Assembly (NCBI RefSeq): GCF_003732545.1
Contig: NZ_AYKF01000071.1
Span: forward strand, 1 to 53,913
Source: Salinisphaera orenii subsp. halophila YIM 95161
GTDB taxonomy: Bacteria; Pseudomonadota; Gammaproteobacteria; Nevskiales; Salinisphaeraceae
Direction of reading: 5' to 3'
DNA length: 53,913 nucleotides
The translations under genes were made by a program, and so were the position numbers. Below are positions 18,709-26,727 of the stretch, piece by piece. A model generated the notes under the pieces. It saw nothing but the letters and a program-made list of their open reading frames with translations, searched no databases and was not told the origin of the DNA. Position 1 is the first letter of the stretch; each line of letters starts with the position of its first letter.

Positions 18709-19389
18709 ATGCGCATACTCGTCATCGAGGACAACGAGGATCTCGCCGCGAACATCATGGAGTTCCTGTCGGCGCGCGGGCACGTCATGGACAGCGCCAC
18801 CGACGGCGTCACCGGGCTGCATCTGGCGGTGGTCCACGAGTTCGACGCCATCGTGCTCGATCTGATGCTGCCGGGCATCGACGGCTTCGCGCTGTGCGCG
18901 CGCCTGCGCGAGGAGGCCGACAAGCAGACGCCGATCCTCATGCTCACCGCCCGCGACACGCTCGAGGACAAGCTCGCCGGTTTCTCCTCCGGCGCCGACG
19001 ACTACCTGATCAAGCCCTTCTCCCTGCTGGAACTCGAGGCCCGCCTGACGGCGCTGGGCAACCGCGGCCCGCGGCGCAGCCAGCATCTGCTGCGGGTGGG
19101 CGACCTCACGCTGGATCTGGACACCTGGCAGGCCGAGCGCGCCGGCCAGCGCATCGGCCTGACGCCCACCGCACTGCGGCTGCTGGAGACCCTGATGCGC
19201 GCCTCGCCCAAGCTCGTGCGCCGCGCCGAACTGGAAGCCGCGATCTGGGGCGACCACCCGCCGGACTCCGAGGCGCTGCGCACACACATCCACGCCCTGC
19301 GCGCGGCCATCGACAAGCCCTTCGCCAGCGCGCTGCTCCACACGGTGCCGACCATGGGCTATCGACTCGTCGATCCGGATGCGGCCTGA
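18709..19389 (+). CDS. OmpR/PhoB-family response regulator
   Basis: DNA-binding transcription factor of 226 aa. The receiver domain (1-120) has the acidic pocket E7-D8, the phospho-acceptor D51 in VLDLMLPG, T80 in MLTARD and the Lys of LIKPFS. The C-terminal winged helix (about 127-222) ends with the family-typical TVPTMGYRLVDPD. Its stop overlaps the start of the histidine kinase gene by 11 bp, so the pair is co-translated. Overall similarity is to PhoP/QseB/PmrA-type regulators. Targets are unknown; envelope-related glycosyltransferase genes follow. Confidence 0.94.
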   Translation: MRILVIEDNEDLAANIMEFLSARGHVMDSATDGVTGLHLAVVHEFDAIVLDLMLPGIDGFALCARLREEADKQTPILMLTARDTLEDKLAGFSSGADDYLIKPFSLLELEARLTALGNRGPRRSQHLLRVGDLTLDLDTWQAERAGQRIGLTPTALRLLETLMRASPKLVRRAELEAAIWGDHPPDSEALRTHIHALRAAIDKPFASALLHTVPTMGYRLVDPDAA

Positions 19390-20662
19390 TTCCCGGCTGA
19401 GCCGTCTCGGGGGCAGCCTTCAGTTCCGCGTCACCGCTGCGCTCGCCCTGTTCGTCGCCGTGGTGTCGACACTCATGGCGGTGGCCCTTTTCGCGATCAA
19501 CGAGCGGCTGGAGACCGACCTGCTCAACGGCATCGTCTCGCACGAACTCGACGAGCTCGAGGCCGAGTACCCGCACGAGGGCGAGGCCGCGCTGCCGAAC
19601 TCGGCGACCATCCGCGCCTTCGTGGCCGAGCCGGATGCCCTCGACACCCTGCCCCGAGCGCTGCGCGGACTGCCGGCGCATCAGCGCGGGCTCAATCTGA
19701 CGTTCTCCGACCGCACCTATCGCGTGGCCACCACGGTCGTCGACGGCAAGCGCGCGTTTCTGGCCTACGACATCACCGCGATCGAGGATCGCCAGCGGCT
19801 GTTCAAGATCGTGCTGATCGCCTTCGCGCTCATCGTGCTGGCGCTGGCGGTGCCGCTGGGCATCTGGATCGCCCGGATCAGCCTCAAGCCCATCAACGCA
19901 CTGGCCGACCACCTCGGCGACCTCGAGCCGGGCACCGGCACCGAACCGCTGGCCCGGCGCTTCGACGGCTACGAGGTCGGCCTGATCGCCCACGCCTTCG
20001 ACCGCTTCATGAACCGGCTGGACGGTTTCGTCGAGCGCGAGCGCAGCTTCACCGCGGACGCCAGCCACGAACTGCGCACACCGCTGGCCGTGATCCAGGG
20101 CGCGATCGAAGTCCTCCAGCAGGACGAGCGCGTGGCCGGCAGCCCGCCGCTGACGCGCATCGACCGCGCCACCCGGCAGATGGCCGAACTGATCGAGGCG
20201 CTGCTGTTTCTCGCGCGCGACGAGCCGCAGGAAGCCGACGGCGCGCACACCACCTGCCGCGCCGACCACGTCGTGCGCGAGGTCATCGACGCCTACCGGC
20301 CGATGCTGGGGCCCGCCGGCGTCTCGGTACCCGCCCTGGATCCCTGCACCGTCAGCGCGCCGCGCATCGCGCTGGTGATCGTGGTGGGCAATCTGCTGCG
20401 CAATGCGCTGCGCCACGGCGGCGGCACCATTCGCATCACCCTGGCCCACGGCCTGCTGACCGTGGCCGACGACGGCGAGGGCATGCAGACCGAACAGATC
20501 CGGCGCGCCTTCGAACGGGGCTATCGCGCGGGGCCGAGCGCGGGCCTCGGGCTGGGGCTGTATCTGGTCAAGCGCGTCGCCGACCGCTACGGCTGGCGCA
20601 TCCGCCTGGCCAGCCGCCCCGAGGAAGGCACCCGGATCGAGCTGCGTCTGGCCGGCCCTTAA
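19379..20662 (+). CDS. sensor histidine kinase
   Basis: Inner-membrane kinase of 427 aa that partners the preceding regulator. It has two membrane segments (about 17-40 and 144-166) flanking a periplasmic sensor of about 100 residues. A HAMP-like linker follows, then the H-box SHELRTPLAV with the phospho-acceptor His, the N-box NLLRNALRHG, the G1 box VADDGEGM and the G2 box GLGLGLYLVKRV. The periplasmic part is acidic (ELDELEAEYPHEGEAA), which could suit a cation or cationic peptide signal, but that is a guess. Confidence 0.93.
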   Translation: MRPDSRLSRLGGSLQFRVTAALALFVAVVSTLMAVALFAINERLETDLLNGIVSHELDELEAEYPHEGEAALPNSATIRAFVAEPDALDTLPRALRGLPAHQRGLNLTFSDRTYRVATTVVDGKRAFLAYDITAIEDRQRLFKIVLIAFALIVLALAVPLGIWIARISLKPINALADHLGDLEPGTGTEPLARRFDGYEVGLIAHAFDRFMNRLDGFVERERSFTADASHELRTPLAVIQGAIEVLQQDERVAGSPPLTRIDRATRQMAELIEALLFLARDEPQEADGAHTTCRADHVVREVIDAYRPMLGPAGVSVPALDPCTVSAPRIALVIVVGNLLRNALRHGGGTIRITLAHGLLTVADDGEGMQTEQIRRAFERGYRAGPSAGLGLGLYLVKRVADRYGWRIRLASRPEEGTRIELRLAGP

Positions 20663-20742
20663 CGCGTTCTTCACGCGTCACTCATGCGCGCCGCAGCCGT
20701 TGTGCGCCACGCTCGCCGCAGAGATTTCGACCTGCATTCCTT

Positions 20743-21843
20743 GTGGCCCAGGATTCGCATTCCGCCGTCAACGCCCACGGCTGGCGCGCGCTGGTCAAGC
20801 GCCTGCGCCGCGCCAATCGCGAGCGCCTCAACCGCTGGCTCACCCGATTCATGGGCACGGCCCGGCCGGTGCGCGCGCCGCTGGCCGCGGACACCCGACG
20901 CGTGCTGGTGGTGCGTCTGAACAAGCGTCTCGGCAACATCCTGTTCCTGACGCCGATGCTGCGCACACTGGCCGCCAGCCTGCCCACGGCCTCGATTGAC
21001 GTCCTGATCCGCGATCCGCGCCAGAAACCGCTGCTCGAAAGCCTGCCCGGCATCGGCCGCGTGTGGGTGCAGCCGCGCGGCCTCGGCGCGCTGATCGGTC
21101 TGATCCGGCGCCTGCGCCGGGAACGCTACGACCTCGCCATCGACCCCACCGGCAACTCCTCGAGCAACCGCACCGCCGTGGCCCTGTCCGGGGCCCGCCA
21201 GCGCATGGGCTTCGCCTCGAACAGCCAGTGGCTGCGCCTGACCCACGCCGCCGGCCGGGCGAACAGCCGACATCAGGCCGAGCAGGCGGTCGCGCTGCTG
21301 ACCGACAGCGTCGACGAGCTCGATTTCAAGACCTTCGACACGCTGGCGGTGTTTCCCGACAATCGCGCGCAGACGGCCGCCCGCGCCCACTGGGTCGAGG
21401 CACTCGGATCGGGTCCGACCCGCGGCCCGGTGATCGGGTTCTTCACCCGGGCGACCGGTCGCAAGGCGCTGCCCGCGGCCTGGTGGCGGGACTGGTGCGA
21501 GCAGATGCGTCGCCTCGCGCCCGCGGCCACCCTGCTCGAAATCCGCCCGCCCGGGGCGGAGCCGACCGCCGACACCGCCAGCGTGGCCGTGGCCGAGCTG
21601 GACGTGCTCGCCGCGCTGCTGTCCCGACTGTCGGTCTTCACGGCCGCCGACAGCGGCCCCATGCACCTGGCCGCGGCCGCCGGCGTACCGGTCGTCGGGC
21701 TGTTCCGGGCGACCCGTCCCGAAGCCTACGCGCCCCTCGGTCAGGGCTGCACCAGCGTCGCCGGCGAGACGTTCACCGGCGCCGAGGCCGCGCGTGCCGC
21801 CGCCCGGGTTCTGGCCGCGGAGCAGGCATCGGGCGTGGCCTGA
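20743..21843 (+). CDS. glycosyltransferase family 9 (heptosyltransferase-like)
   Basis: A 366-aa protein related to ADP-heptose:LPS heptosyltransferases, which act on lipooligosaccharide at the inner face of the membrane. The N-terminal Rossmann part has VLVVRLNKRLGNILFLTPMLRTL. The C-terminal donor-binding part has FTAADSGPMHLAAAAGVPVVGLF, the GT9 signature. A basic N-terminal stretch (about 12-42) could hold it to the membrane. Translation probably starts at the GTG at 20743, 80 bp after the kinase gene. It may be co-regulated with the two-component system, but that rests only on position. Confidence 0.82.
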   Translation: MAQDSHSAVNAHGWRALVKRLRRANRERLNRWLTRFMGTARPVRAPLAADTRRVLVVRLNKRLGNILFLTPMLRTLAASLPTASIDVLIRDPRQKPLLESLPGIGRVWVQPRGLGALIGLIRRLRRERYDLAIDPTGNSSSNRTAVALSGARQRMGFASNSQWLRLTHAAGRANSRHQAEQAVALLTDSVDELDFKTFDTLAVFPDNRAQTAARAHWVEALGSGPTRGPVIGFFTRATGRKALPAAWWRDWCEQMRRLAPAATLLEIRPPGAEPTADTASVAVAELDVLAALLSRLSVFTAADSGPMHLAAAAGVPVVGLFRATRPEAYAPLGQGCTSVAGETFTGAEAARAAARVLAAEQASGVA

Positions 21844-21913
21844 GGCGGCCGGCGCTGGCCCGCTGCGCGCGTGCCGGCTAGACTGCTCGTCGCCATCCGC
21901 CCGTTTGACCCGC

Positions 21914-22879
21914 ATGCCCGACGCTCCGACCGGCCTGCGCTGGCGCGCCGACGCCGACGCTGACGCTGACGACGCGACGCTCGCCCGCGTGGCCTTCGCG
22001 CCCGACGCCGACGTGTTCTGCTGCCCGCTGCCGGTGATCGCGGGCGATTTCGAGACCGAACGCTGGCAGTGCCCGGATGACGGCCCGGTCGAGACCGGCA
22101 CGATGGCGGGCTGGTCGTATCGACGCGGCCCCGACATCGCCTTCGCCGCCTGCCACATCGACGACGATGCCGCCGATCCGGCGGCGATACAGCGGGCCGG
22201 CGAGACCGCCTACCGGGAGCTGATCGCACTCCAGCGCGCGCTCGATCTGCCCCGCGTGCAGCGCATCTGGCACTGGCTGTCCGAGCCCACCGCCGGCGCG
22301 GGCGACGACCAGCGCTACCAGCGCTTCTGCCGGGGACGCGCCGAGGCGCTCGACGCCCCCGGGGGCGCGATCGAGCCGCTGCCCCCGGCCACGCTGGTCG
22401 CCGGCCACCGCCACGGCCTGCGCATGCACGCGCTGCTGGGGCGCGACAGCGTCCGGCCGATCGAGAACCCGCGCCAGGTCAGCGCCTATCGCTATCCGCG
22501 GGACTACGGCATCCGGGCCCCGGCCTTCGCCCGCGCCGGCGTCGCGAATCTGGCCGGGGCCCGTTTTCTGCTGATCTCCGGCACCGCGAGCATCGTCGGC
22601 CACGCCACCCGGCACGCCGGCGACGTCGAAGCCCAGGCCGGCGAGGCACTGGACAATGTCACCGCGGTGATCGAGGCCGCGGAGCCGGCCATCGGGCGGC
22701 GCATGAAGCCCGGCGATCTGCAGTGCGTTAAGGCCTATCTGCGCGACCCGGCCGATGCCGAAACGGTGATCGCGGTGCTCGACGCCCGGCTGCCGGCGAT
22801 CCCGCGCGTGCTGCTGCACGCGCCGCTGTGCCGGGACGACCTGCTGGTCGAGTTCGAGGCCCAGATGACGCTGGACTGA
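21914..22879 (+). CDS. chorismatase of the FkbO/Hyg5/XanB2 type
   Basis: A 321-aa enzyme with the two-part layout of bacterial chorismatases: a variable N-terminal domain and a C-terminal YjgF/RidA-like domain. Conserved segments include NPRQVSAYRYPRDYG, LLISGTASIVGHATRHAGD and the late LLVEFEAQM. The family converts chorismate to 3-hydroxybenzoate, 3- plus 4-hydroxybenzoate (XanB2), or a dihydroxy acid (FkbO). The product cannot be read from sequence by eye. A role in ubiquinone precursor or aryl pigment supply, as in Xanthomonas, is possible. Codons 13-20 are a small GACGCC-type tandem giving a DADADADA run. Start M at 21914 follows the GT9 gene by 70 bp. Confidence 0.8.
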   Translation: MPDAPTGLRWRADADADADDATLARVAFAPDADVFCCPLPVIAGDFETERWQCPDDGPVETGTMAGWSYRRGPDIAFAACHIDDDAADPAAIQRAGETAYRELIALQRALDLPRVQRIWHWLSEPTAGAGDDQRYQRFCRGRAEALDAPGGAIEPLPPATLVAGHRHGLRMHALLGRDSVRPIENPRQVSAYRYPRDYGIRAPAFARAGVANLAGARFLLISGTASIVGHATRHAGDVEAQAGEALDNVTAVIEAAEPAIGRRMKPGDLQCVKAYLRDPADAETVIAVLDARLPAIPRVLLHAPLCRDDLLVEFEAQMTLD

Positions 22880-22950
22880 CACACGCCGGTCACGGTCGCG
22901 TCATCATCGGCGCCTAGCCTCGTCGACAGACCCGAAGCGGAGGCCGTGCC

Positions 22951-24060
22951 ATGCGAATCGCCTACACCGTCATGGGCTACGGCCGCGGCCACGCCATGCG
23001 CAGCGCTGCCGTGCTGCCCGCTCTGGAGCGCCAGCACACCGTGCGCGTGTTCGCCGGCCGCGATGCCCACGAAATGCTGCGCGGCGCCCACGACAGCGTC
23101 GAGATCCCGGTCATCGGCTATCAGTACGGCGTCAACGGGCGCATCTGCGCACGCCGCACGCTCTGGCGCAACGCGCCGCGGGTGGCGGACCTGCTCGCGG
23201 CGGGCCCGCGCACGCGCACGGTCTGGCAGCAGATGGCGGACTTCGAACCGGATCTGGTGATCTCGGATTCGGAAACCTACGGCCACCGCTTCGCGCGCCA
23301 CCACGGTATCCCGCGCATCGGCTTCGATCATGTCGGAATCATGGCCTATTGCCACTGCGACTTCGCGCCGGGCGACGCCATCGCAGGGCGCCGCGACGGC
23401 CTCGGCTACCGTGCCTTCATGGGTGATCCGGACCGGGTGATCGTGTCCAGCTTCTACCCGGCGCCGCCGCGGCGCGCGAACGTGCAGGTGGTGGGTCCGA
23501 TCCTGCGCGCACCAGTGCGCACGGCCCGGCCCGAGGCCGGCGATGCGCTGGTCGTCTACCTCAACAAGGGCGCGCACCAGTACACCGCCGCGCTCGACAC
23601 CGCCCTGCGCGCCTGCGGCGAACCGGTGATCGTCTACGGCACGGCCCATCGCGGCCGCAGCGCCAATCTCCACTTCAAGGCGCCGTCGCAGCAGGGCTTC
23701 ATCGACGATCTGGCCGCCGCTCGGGCGGTGGTCTCGACCGCGGGCAATCAGCTGCTCTCGGAGGCGATCCATCTCGGCAAACCGGTACTCGCCCTGCCCG
23801 AGGACGCCGTCGAGCAACGCCTCAACGCCCGCGCGCTGGTGACGATGGGCGTCGGCGAAAGCGCGTCGCTGCACCGGCTGCCGCTGAACCGGCTCGGCGG
23901 TTTTCTGGACAACGTGCCGGCCTACGCCCGTGCCACCGCGCGCCATCGCAGCGACGGGCTCGCGCCCGCGATCACGGCGCTACAGCGCCATATACGCGAG
24001 CTGACGGCCGCGCCGCGCCCCGCGCCGGGGCCGCTCGCGCGACTGACCGGCGCCTACTGA
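22951..24060 (+). CDS. MJ1255/VC2487-family glycosyltransferase
   Basis: A 369-aa GT-B-fold protein of the conserved MJ1255/VC2487 group. It begins MRIAYTVMGYGRGHAMR, the family hallmark. It also has FEPDLVISDSETYGHRFARHHGIPRIGFDHV and a MurG/GT28-like donor site (VSTAGNQLLSEAIHLGKPVLALPEDAVEQ). Acceptor and donor are unknown; members are often assumed to glycosylate lipids or surface polymers. A ribosome site GGAGG lies about 8 bp before the ATG. It is the third gene in a row after the two-component system that could act on envelope glycans or aromatic compounds. Confidence 0.83.
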   Translation: MRIAYTVMGYGRGHAMRSAAVLPALERQHTVRVFAGRDAHEMLRGAHDSVEIPVIGYQYGVNGRICARRTLWRNAPRVADLLAAGPRTRTVWQQMADFEPDLVISDSETYGHRFARHHGIPRIGFDHVGIMAYCHCDFAPGDAIAGRRDGLGYRAFMGDPDRVIVSSFYPAPPRRANVQVVGPILRAPVRTARPEAGDALVVYLNKGAHQYTAALDTALRACGEPVIVYGTAHRGRSANLHFKAPSQQGFIDDLAAARAVVSTAGNQLLSEAIHLGKPVLALPEDAVEQRLNARALVTMGVGESASLHRLPLNRLGGFLDNVPAYARATARHRSDGLAPAITALQRHIRELTAAPRPAPGPLARLTGAY

Positions 24061-24223
24061 GCCGCGGCCACGCCGGTACCGCCGGTCGCCCGGCGTGCCA
24101 GGAGAATGTCCCACGTCTCCCGACACTTGCGGTGCCGCGCCCGAAAAGCGTCGAAAACAATGCGATGGGTGCGGTCCGGCGCGGTCCAAGCTTCGGAGTC
24201 TGTCCGACTACTGGAGACTTGTG

Positions 24224-24550
24224 ATGCACGCACCTCACCATGCGCTCGACAATGCCCTCTGCGGGGCAATGCTGACGGGCCTGCTCGGCTTCGCCGGCGC
24301 CAGCCTCGCCCAGGAGGAAGCGATCGCGGATTACAACCGCTATCTGGATAACCGCGCCTCGAAGACCGTGACCTATCCGGAACCGGATGCCGCACAGGCC
24401 GCGGTGATCCGGGACCTCGAACTACGGATCGATTGCCTGGAGCTCACGCAGATGCCCTGCGCGGGCCGCGGGCTCGCACGGGAACGCGTGCCGAGCAACA
24501 CCGATGCCGCTCCGGCTGCCGGCGCCGCGCCGGCAGCCGGCATGCAATAG
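24224..24550 (+). CDS. small secreted protein of unknown function
   Basis: A 108-aa protein not recognised from any family. It has a plausible Sec signal (about 11-29, ending SLAQEE). A short charged region follows (EAIADYNRYLDNRASKTV), then a helix-prone DAAQAAVIRDLELRIDCLELTQMPC with two cysteines, and an Ala/Pro-rich tail APAAGAAPAAGM. The start at 24224 is supported by GGAGA 7 bp upstream. It could be a small periplasmic protein with one disulfide. The preceding 160 bp are non-coding. Confidence 0.55.
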   Translation: MHAPHHALDNALCGAMLTGLLGFAGASLAQEEAIADYNRYLDNRASKTVTYPEPDAAQAAVIRDLELRIDCLELTQMPCAGRGLARERVPSNTDAAPAAGAAPAAGMQ

Positions 24551-24821
24551 CGCATCGATGCGGGCACACCGGGCCCGCTCGCCCTCAGGCGCCGCGCCGG
24601 CACGGGCGGCGCCATTCCTTTTCCTTACGGTCGCCGCCGTCGCCTGGCAGTCCGCTGCTGCCATGCGGCCCGGATCGTCCACCGGGACGCGTGCAAACGA
24701 CGGCCGTAGCCGGCGGGGCATCGGGCTGGATCGACGTCAGCGATACGACGGGCGCCTTCCAGCGCCGCCGGGCAGGGCCGGTCACCCGATCGCGGTGCGG
24801 GCCATCCGTGCGCCGGGCTGC
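24551..24821. other. gene-free interval between convergent genes
   Basis: About 270 bp separating the small secreted protein and the gamma-glutamylcyclotransferase-like gene. No frame with a plausible product, no clear hairpin with a T tract and no match to the repeat family was seen. Confidence 0.45.
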
Positions 24822-25346
24822 CTACCCGCCGGCCATCGGCCGTACGTTGGTCGCGCGTCGGTGCAGGATCTCGCGGTTGTGTGCGGCGCGGTCGGGGTCG
24901 GAATCCGCCCGATTCGGGACGGCGGCCAGCATCGCGACGTAATCCGCCGGCAGGCCGTGCTCGCGGGCGCCGTGAACGACGAAGTCGCAGTACCAGTCGA
25001 AGGGCACCAGCGTGTCATCGAGAAACTCCGGGCGGCCGCGATAGGTGGCGGCACGCACCGCGCCCGCCGGCGTGCCGATCTCGAGTTCGAGAAAGGCGTA
25101 GGGCGGGCCCTCGGCGGCATGCAGCCGCTCGAGCCGGTCGGCGTCCAGCTCGTAGAGCGCCCCGTGGACGATATCGGCGCCGTCGCCGGTGTGCAGCACG
25201 TTGCACTTGCCGGATTCGTCGCTGCCGCTCAGGTGAAAATGCAGCCGGTGGCCGGTAAGCCAGCCGCGCCCGGCCGGACGGACCGTGGGCACGCGCGCGG
25301 CCAGCCGCGCGGTCAGCATGTTGGAGCCGTAGGCGAAGTAGTACAT
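24822..25346 (-). CDS. gamma-glutamylcyclotransferase (AIG2)-like protein
   Basis: A 174-aa protein of the gamma-glutamylcyclotransferase/AIG2 fold, acting on gamma-glutamyl amino compounds in the cytosol. It starts MYYFAYGSNML, which includes the YGSN substrate-binding loop, and has the later LHAAEGPPYAFLELEI region where the family's acidic catalytic Glu lies (E in HAAEG). A C-terminal extension includes the DWYCDFVVHGAREHGLP segment. Start M at 25346 is fixed by the family terminus; the longer open frame upstream would include a terminator hairpin and repeat copy C and is not real. Confidence 0.8.
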   Translation of the reverse strand: MYYFAYGSNMLTARLAARVPTVRPAGRGWLTGHRLHFHLSGSDESGKCNVLHTGDGADIVHGALYELDADRLERLHAAEGPPYAFLELEIGTPAGAVRAATYRGRPEFLDDTLVPFDWYCDFVVHGAREHGLPADYVAMLAAVPNRADSDPDRAAHNREILHRRATNVRPMAGG

Positions 25347-25383
25347 CGCGATCTGAAGCGTCAAAACACCGGAGCGTACCGCA

Positions 25384-25411
25384 GACAAAGAAAGACCGCC
25401 CGAAGGCGGTC
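25384..25411 (-). terminator. rho-independent terminator, probably of the fliA transcript
   Basis: Read on the minus strand: GACCGCC (25411-25405), loop TTCG, GGCGGTC (25400-25394), then TTTCTTTGT. It lies beyond repeat copy C and ahead of the cyclotransferase gene, so it would insulate that gene from fliA transcription. Confidence 0.82.
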
Positions 25412-25444
25412 CAATCGGAGAAGCCGGTACAGCGGTGTTCGTAC

Positions 25445-25710
25445 GGCCCGCCAACACTTCATGCAAACGTCGCGTTGAAGACCGCAAATCGTGTGCGGTC
25501 AAGCACGAGTCTGGATCGTGGCGCACCACGATCCAGACGTGCAACGCCGCAGCGCGCCCCTGGTTGTTTCATGGGCGGCCCAACCCGTAGTGCCAAGCGC
25601 CCTATGTAACGACCAGAGTGACTGCGCGGCGCACACTGCGCCTTGCCTTGCCGACCATAGTCAATTTGCAGGAAGCGCTTGGCACGGGCTCGCATGGCGT
25701 ATTGACAGGC
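25445..25710 (+). repeat. interspersed intergenic repeat, copy C
   Basis: A 266-bp element between the terminator and the fliA stop codon. The left end GGCCCGCCAACACTTCATGC and the inverted right end GGCCTGTCAATACGCCATGC form imperfect terminal inverted repeats. An internal perfect hairpin has 13-bp arms at 25509-25521 (GTCTGGATCGTGG) and 25526-25538, with loop CGCA. It lies within the fliA 3' untranslated region, and the TAG of fliA abuts its right end. Shares long blocks with copy A. Confidence 0.85.
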
Positions 25711-26427
25711 CTAAGCGAATTCCCCGAGTTGCTCGCGCACCTTGCGGATGGCCCGCCCGTGCAGCTGGCAAGCGCGGGACTCGGACACGCCGAGCCGTTC
25801 CGAGATCTGGCGCAGATTGTAGCCCTGCTCGTAGTAGAGCTCGAGCAGCCACTGCTCGCGCTCCGGCAGATCCTGTGCCGCGCGCACGATGGCCTCGCAC
25901 AGGTCCTGGCGCTCGACCAGGCGCTCCGGGATCGCCGCCGCATCGGCCGAGACCTCGAGCGCCGGCTGATCGGCCAGCGTCGCGTCCAGACTGGTCAGGT
26001 GCGTGAGCGTGATGTCGTCGCAGAGGCGCCGGTACTCTTCGCTCGTCATGCCCAGCTCGGTGGCCATGGCGGCGCTCGTCGCGCTGCGGCCGTCGCGCCG
26101 CTCGATGTCGCTGCGGGCCCGCTTGAGCGCGCGCGCGGCCCGATGCAGCGACCGCGGCGCCCAGTCCCCGCGCCGTATCTCGTCGAGCATGGCGCCGCGA
26201 ATCCGGATACCGGCAAAGGTCGCGAAGCTGGCCTCCTCGTCGGACTGGAAACGCTCGACCGCCTCGAGCAGGCCGATCATCCCGGCCTGGATGAGGTCCT
26301 CGATCTGAACGCAGGTCGGCAGACGACGGTGCAACCGCCAGGCGATCCGCTTGACCAGCTCGGCGTGGTCGTCGAGCAGCGGTGCCACATTCCCCACCCC
26401 GGCATACATCACCGCAGCGTTTTGCAT
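25711..26427 (-). CDS. fliA: RNA polymerase sigma-28 factor FliA
   Basis: Alternative sigma factor for late flagellar, chemotaxis or related genes. It has 238 aa, the normal FliA length. Region 2 contains LVKRIAWRLHRRLP, VQIEDLIQAGMIGLLEAVERF and FATFAGIRIRGAMLDEIRRGDW, the last two being FliA hallmarks. Region 4 ends with LPEREQWLLELYYEQGYNLRQISERLGVSESRACQLHGRAI. ATG 26427 follows a G-rich ribosome site (GGGGGGATCAGTC); upstream in-frame codons are AT-rich leader. A strong sigma-54 promoter signature lies about 125 bp upstream. Apart from the FleQ-like regulator, no flagellar structural genes are seen in the window, so motility is not established. Confidence 0.93.
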   Translation of the reverse strand: MQNAAVMYAGVGNVAPLLDDHAELVKRIAWRLHRRLPTCVQIEDLIQAGMIGLLEAVERFQSDEEASFATFAGIRIRGAMLDEIRRGDWAPRSLHRAARALKRARSDIERRDGRSATSAAMATELGMTSEEYRRLCDDITLTHLTSLDATLADQPALEVSADAAAIPERLVERQDLCEAIVRAAQDLPEREQWLLELYYEQGYNLRQISERLGVSESRACQLHGRAIRKVREQLGEFA

Positions 26428-26550
26428 GACTGATCCCCCCGTATCGTGGATGTCGACCTGCCGGGGCATGATCGACGCCATGTGCCATGCGAAGCGCGGA
26501 TTGGAAGTCCTGTTTTGGCGCCCGCTGCGCACATTTTCCCAATCGCTTTC

Positions 26551-26565
26551 GCAAACGCCGTGCCT
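26551..26565 (-). promoter_or_regulatory. sigma-54 (RpoN) promoter of fliA
   Basis: On the minus strand, AGGCACG-GCGT-TTGC (26565-26551) matches TGGCACG-N4-TTGC except for the first base. The invariant GG and GC are correctly spaced. Transcription would start near 26539, leaving a leader of about 112 nt before the fliA ATG. The region around it is unusually AT-rich for this genome. Confidence 0.75.
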
Positions 26566-26637
26566 GAAAATAAAATCATTCGTTTTCAAATAATTGAAAA
26601 AGAATAATCCAAAGCGGCACGCCAGCACGGCGCAAAA

Positions 26638-26674
26638 GTGACCTAAAACGTCATTTGATGACGTTATATGTCAC
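26638..26674. promoter_or_regulatory. nested symmetric dyad upstream of the fliA promoter (candidate enhancer site)
   Basis: GTGAC (26638-26642), 4 bp, AACGTCAT (26647-26654), TTG, ATGACGTT (26658-26665), 4 bp, GTCAC (26670-26674). Both arm pairs are perfect and symmetric over 37 bp. The centre is about 92 bp from the -24 element, a normal distance for a sigma-54 activator site. The inner GTCA-N5-TGAC resembles the published Pseudomonas FleQ box (GTCA-N6-TGAC) apart from one base of spacing. Confidence 0.6.
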
Positions 26675-26727
26675 ATCCGATGCGGGTGCAAGTGATGCCC
26701 GGCACGGCGCCGGGGTGTCGCGCCGCG

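Noticed and set aside
21950-21978. GAC/GCC tandem at the start of the chorismatase gene as a phase-variation repeat
   Set aside because: The units are hexamer-like and imperfect, so slippage would keep the frame. It is more likely a harmless low-complexity DADADA run.
25459-25695. Small open frame in repeat copy C, with related peptides in the other copies (CGVARLDRGAPRS-like)
   Set aside because: The peptide is shared because the DNA is shared. The start and end of the frame differ between copies, and no ribosome site is seen. Kept only as a note in the repeat finding.
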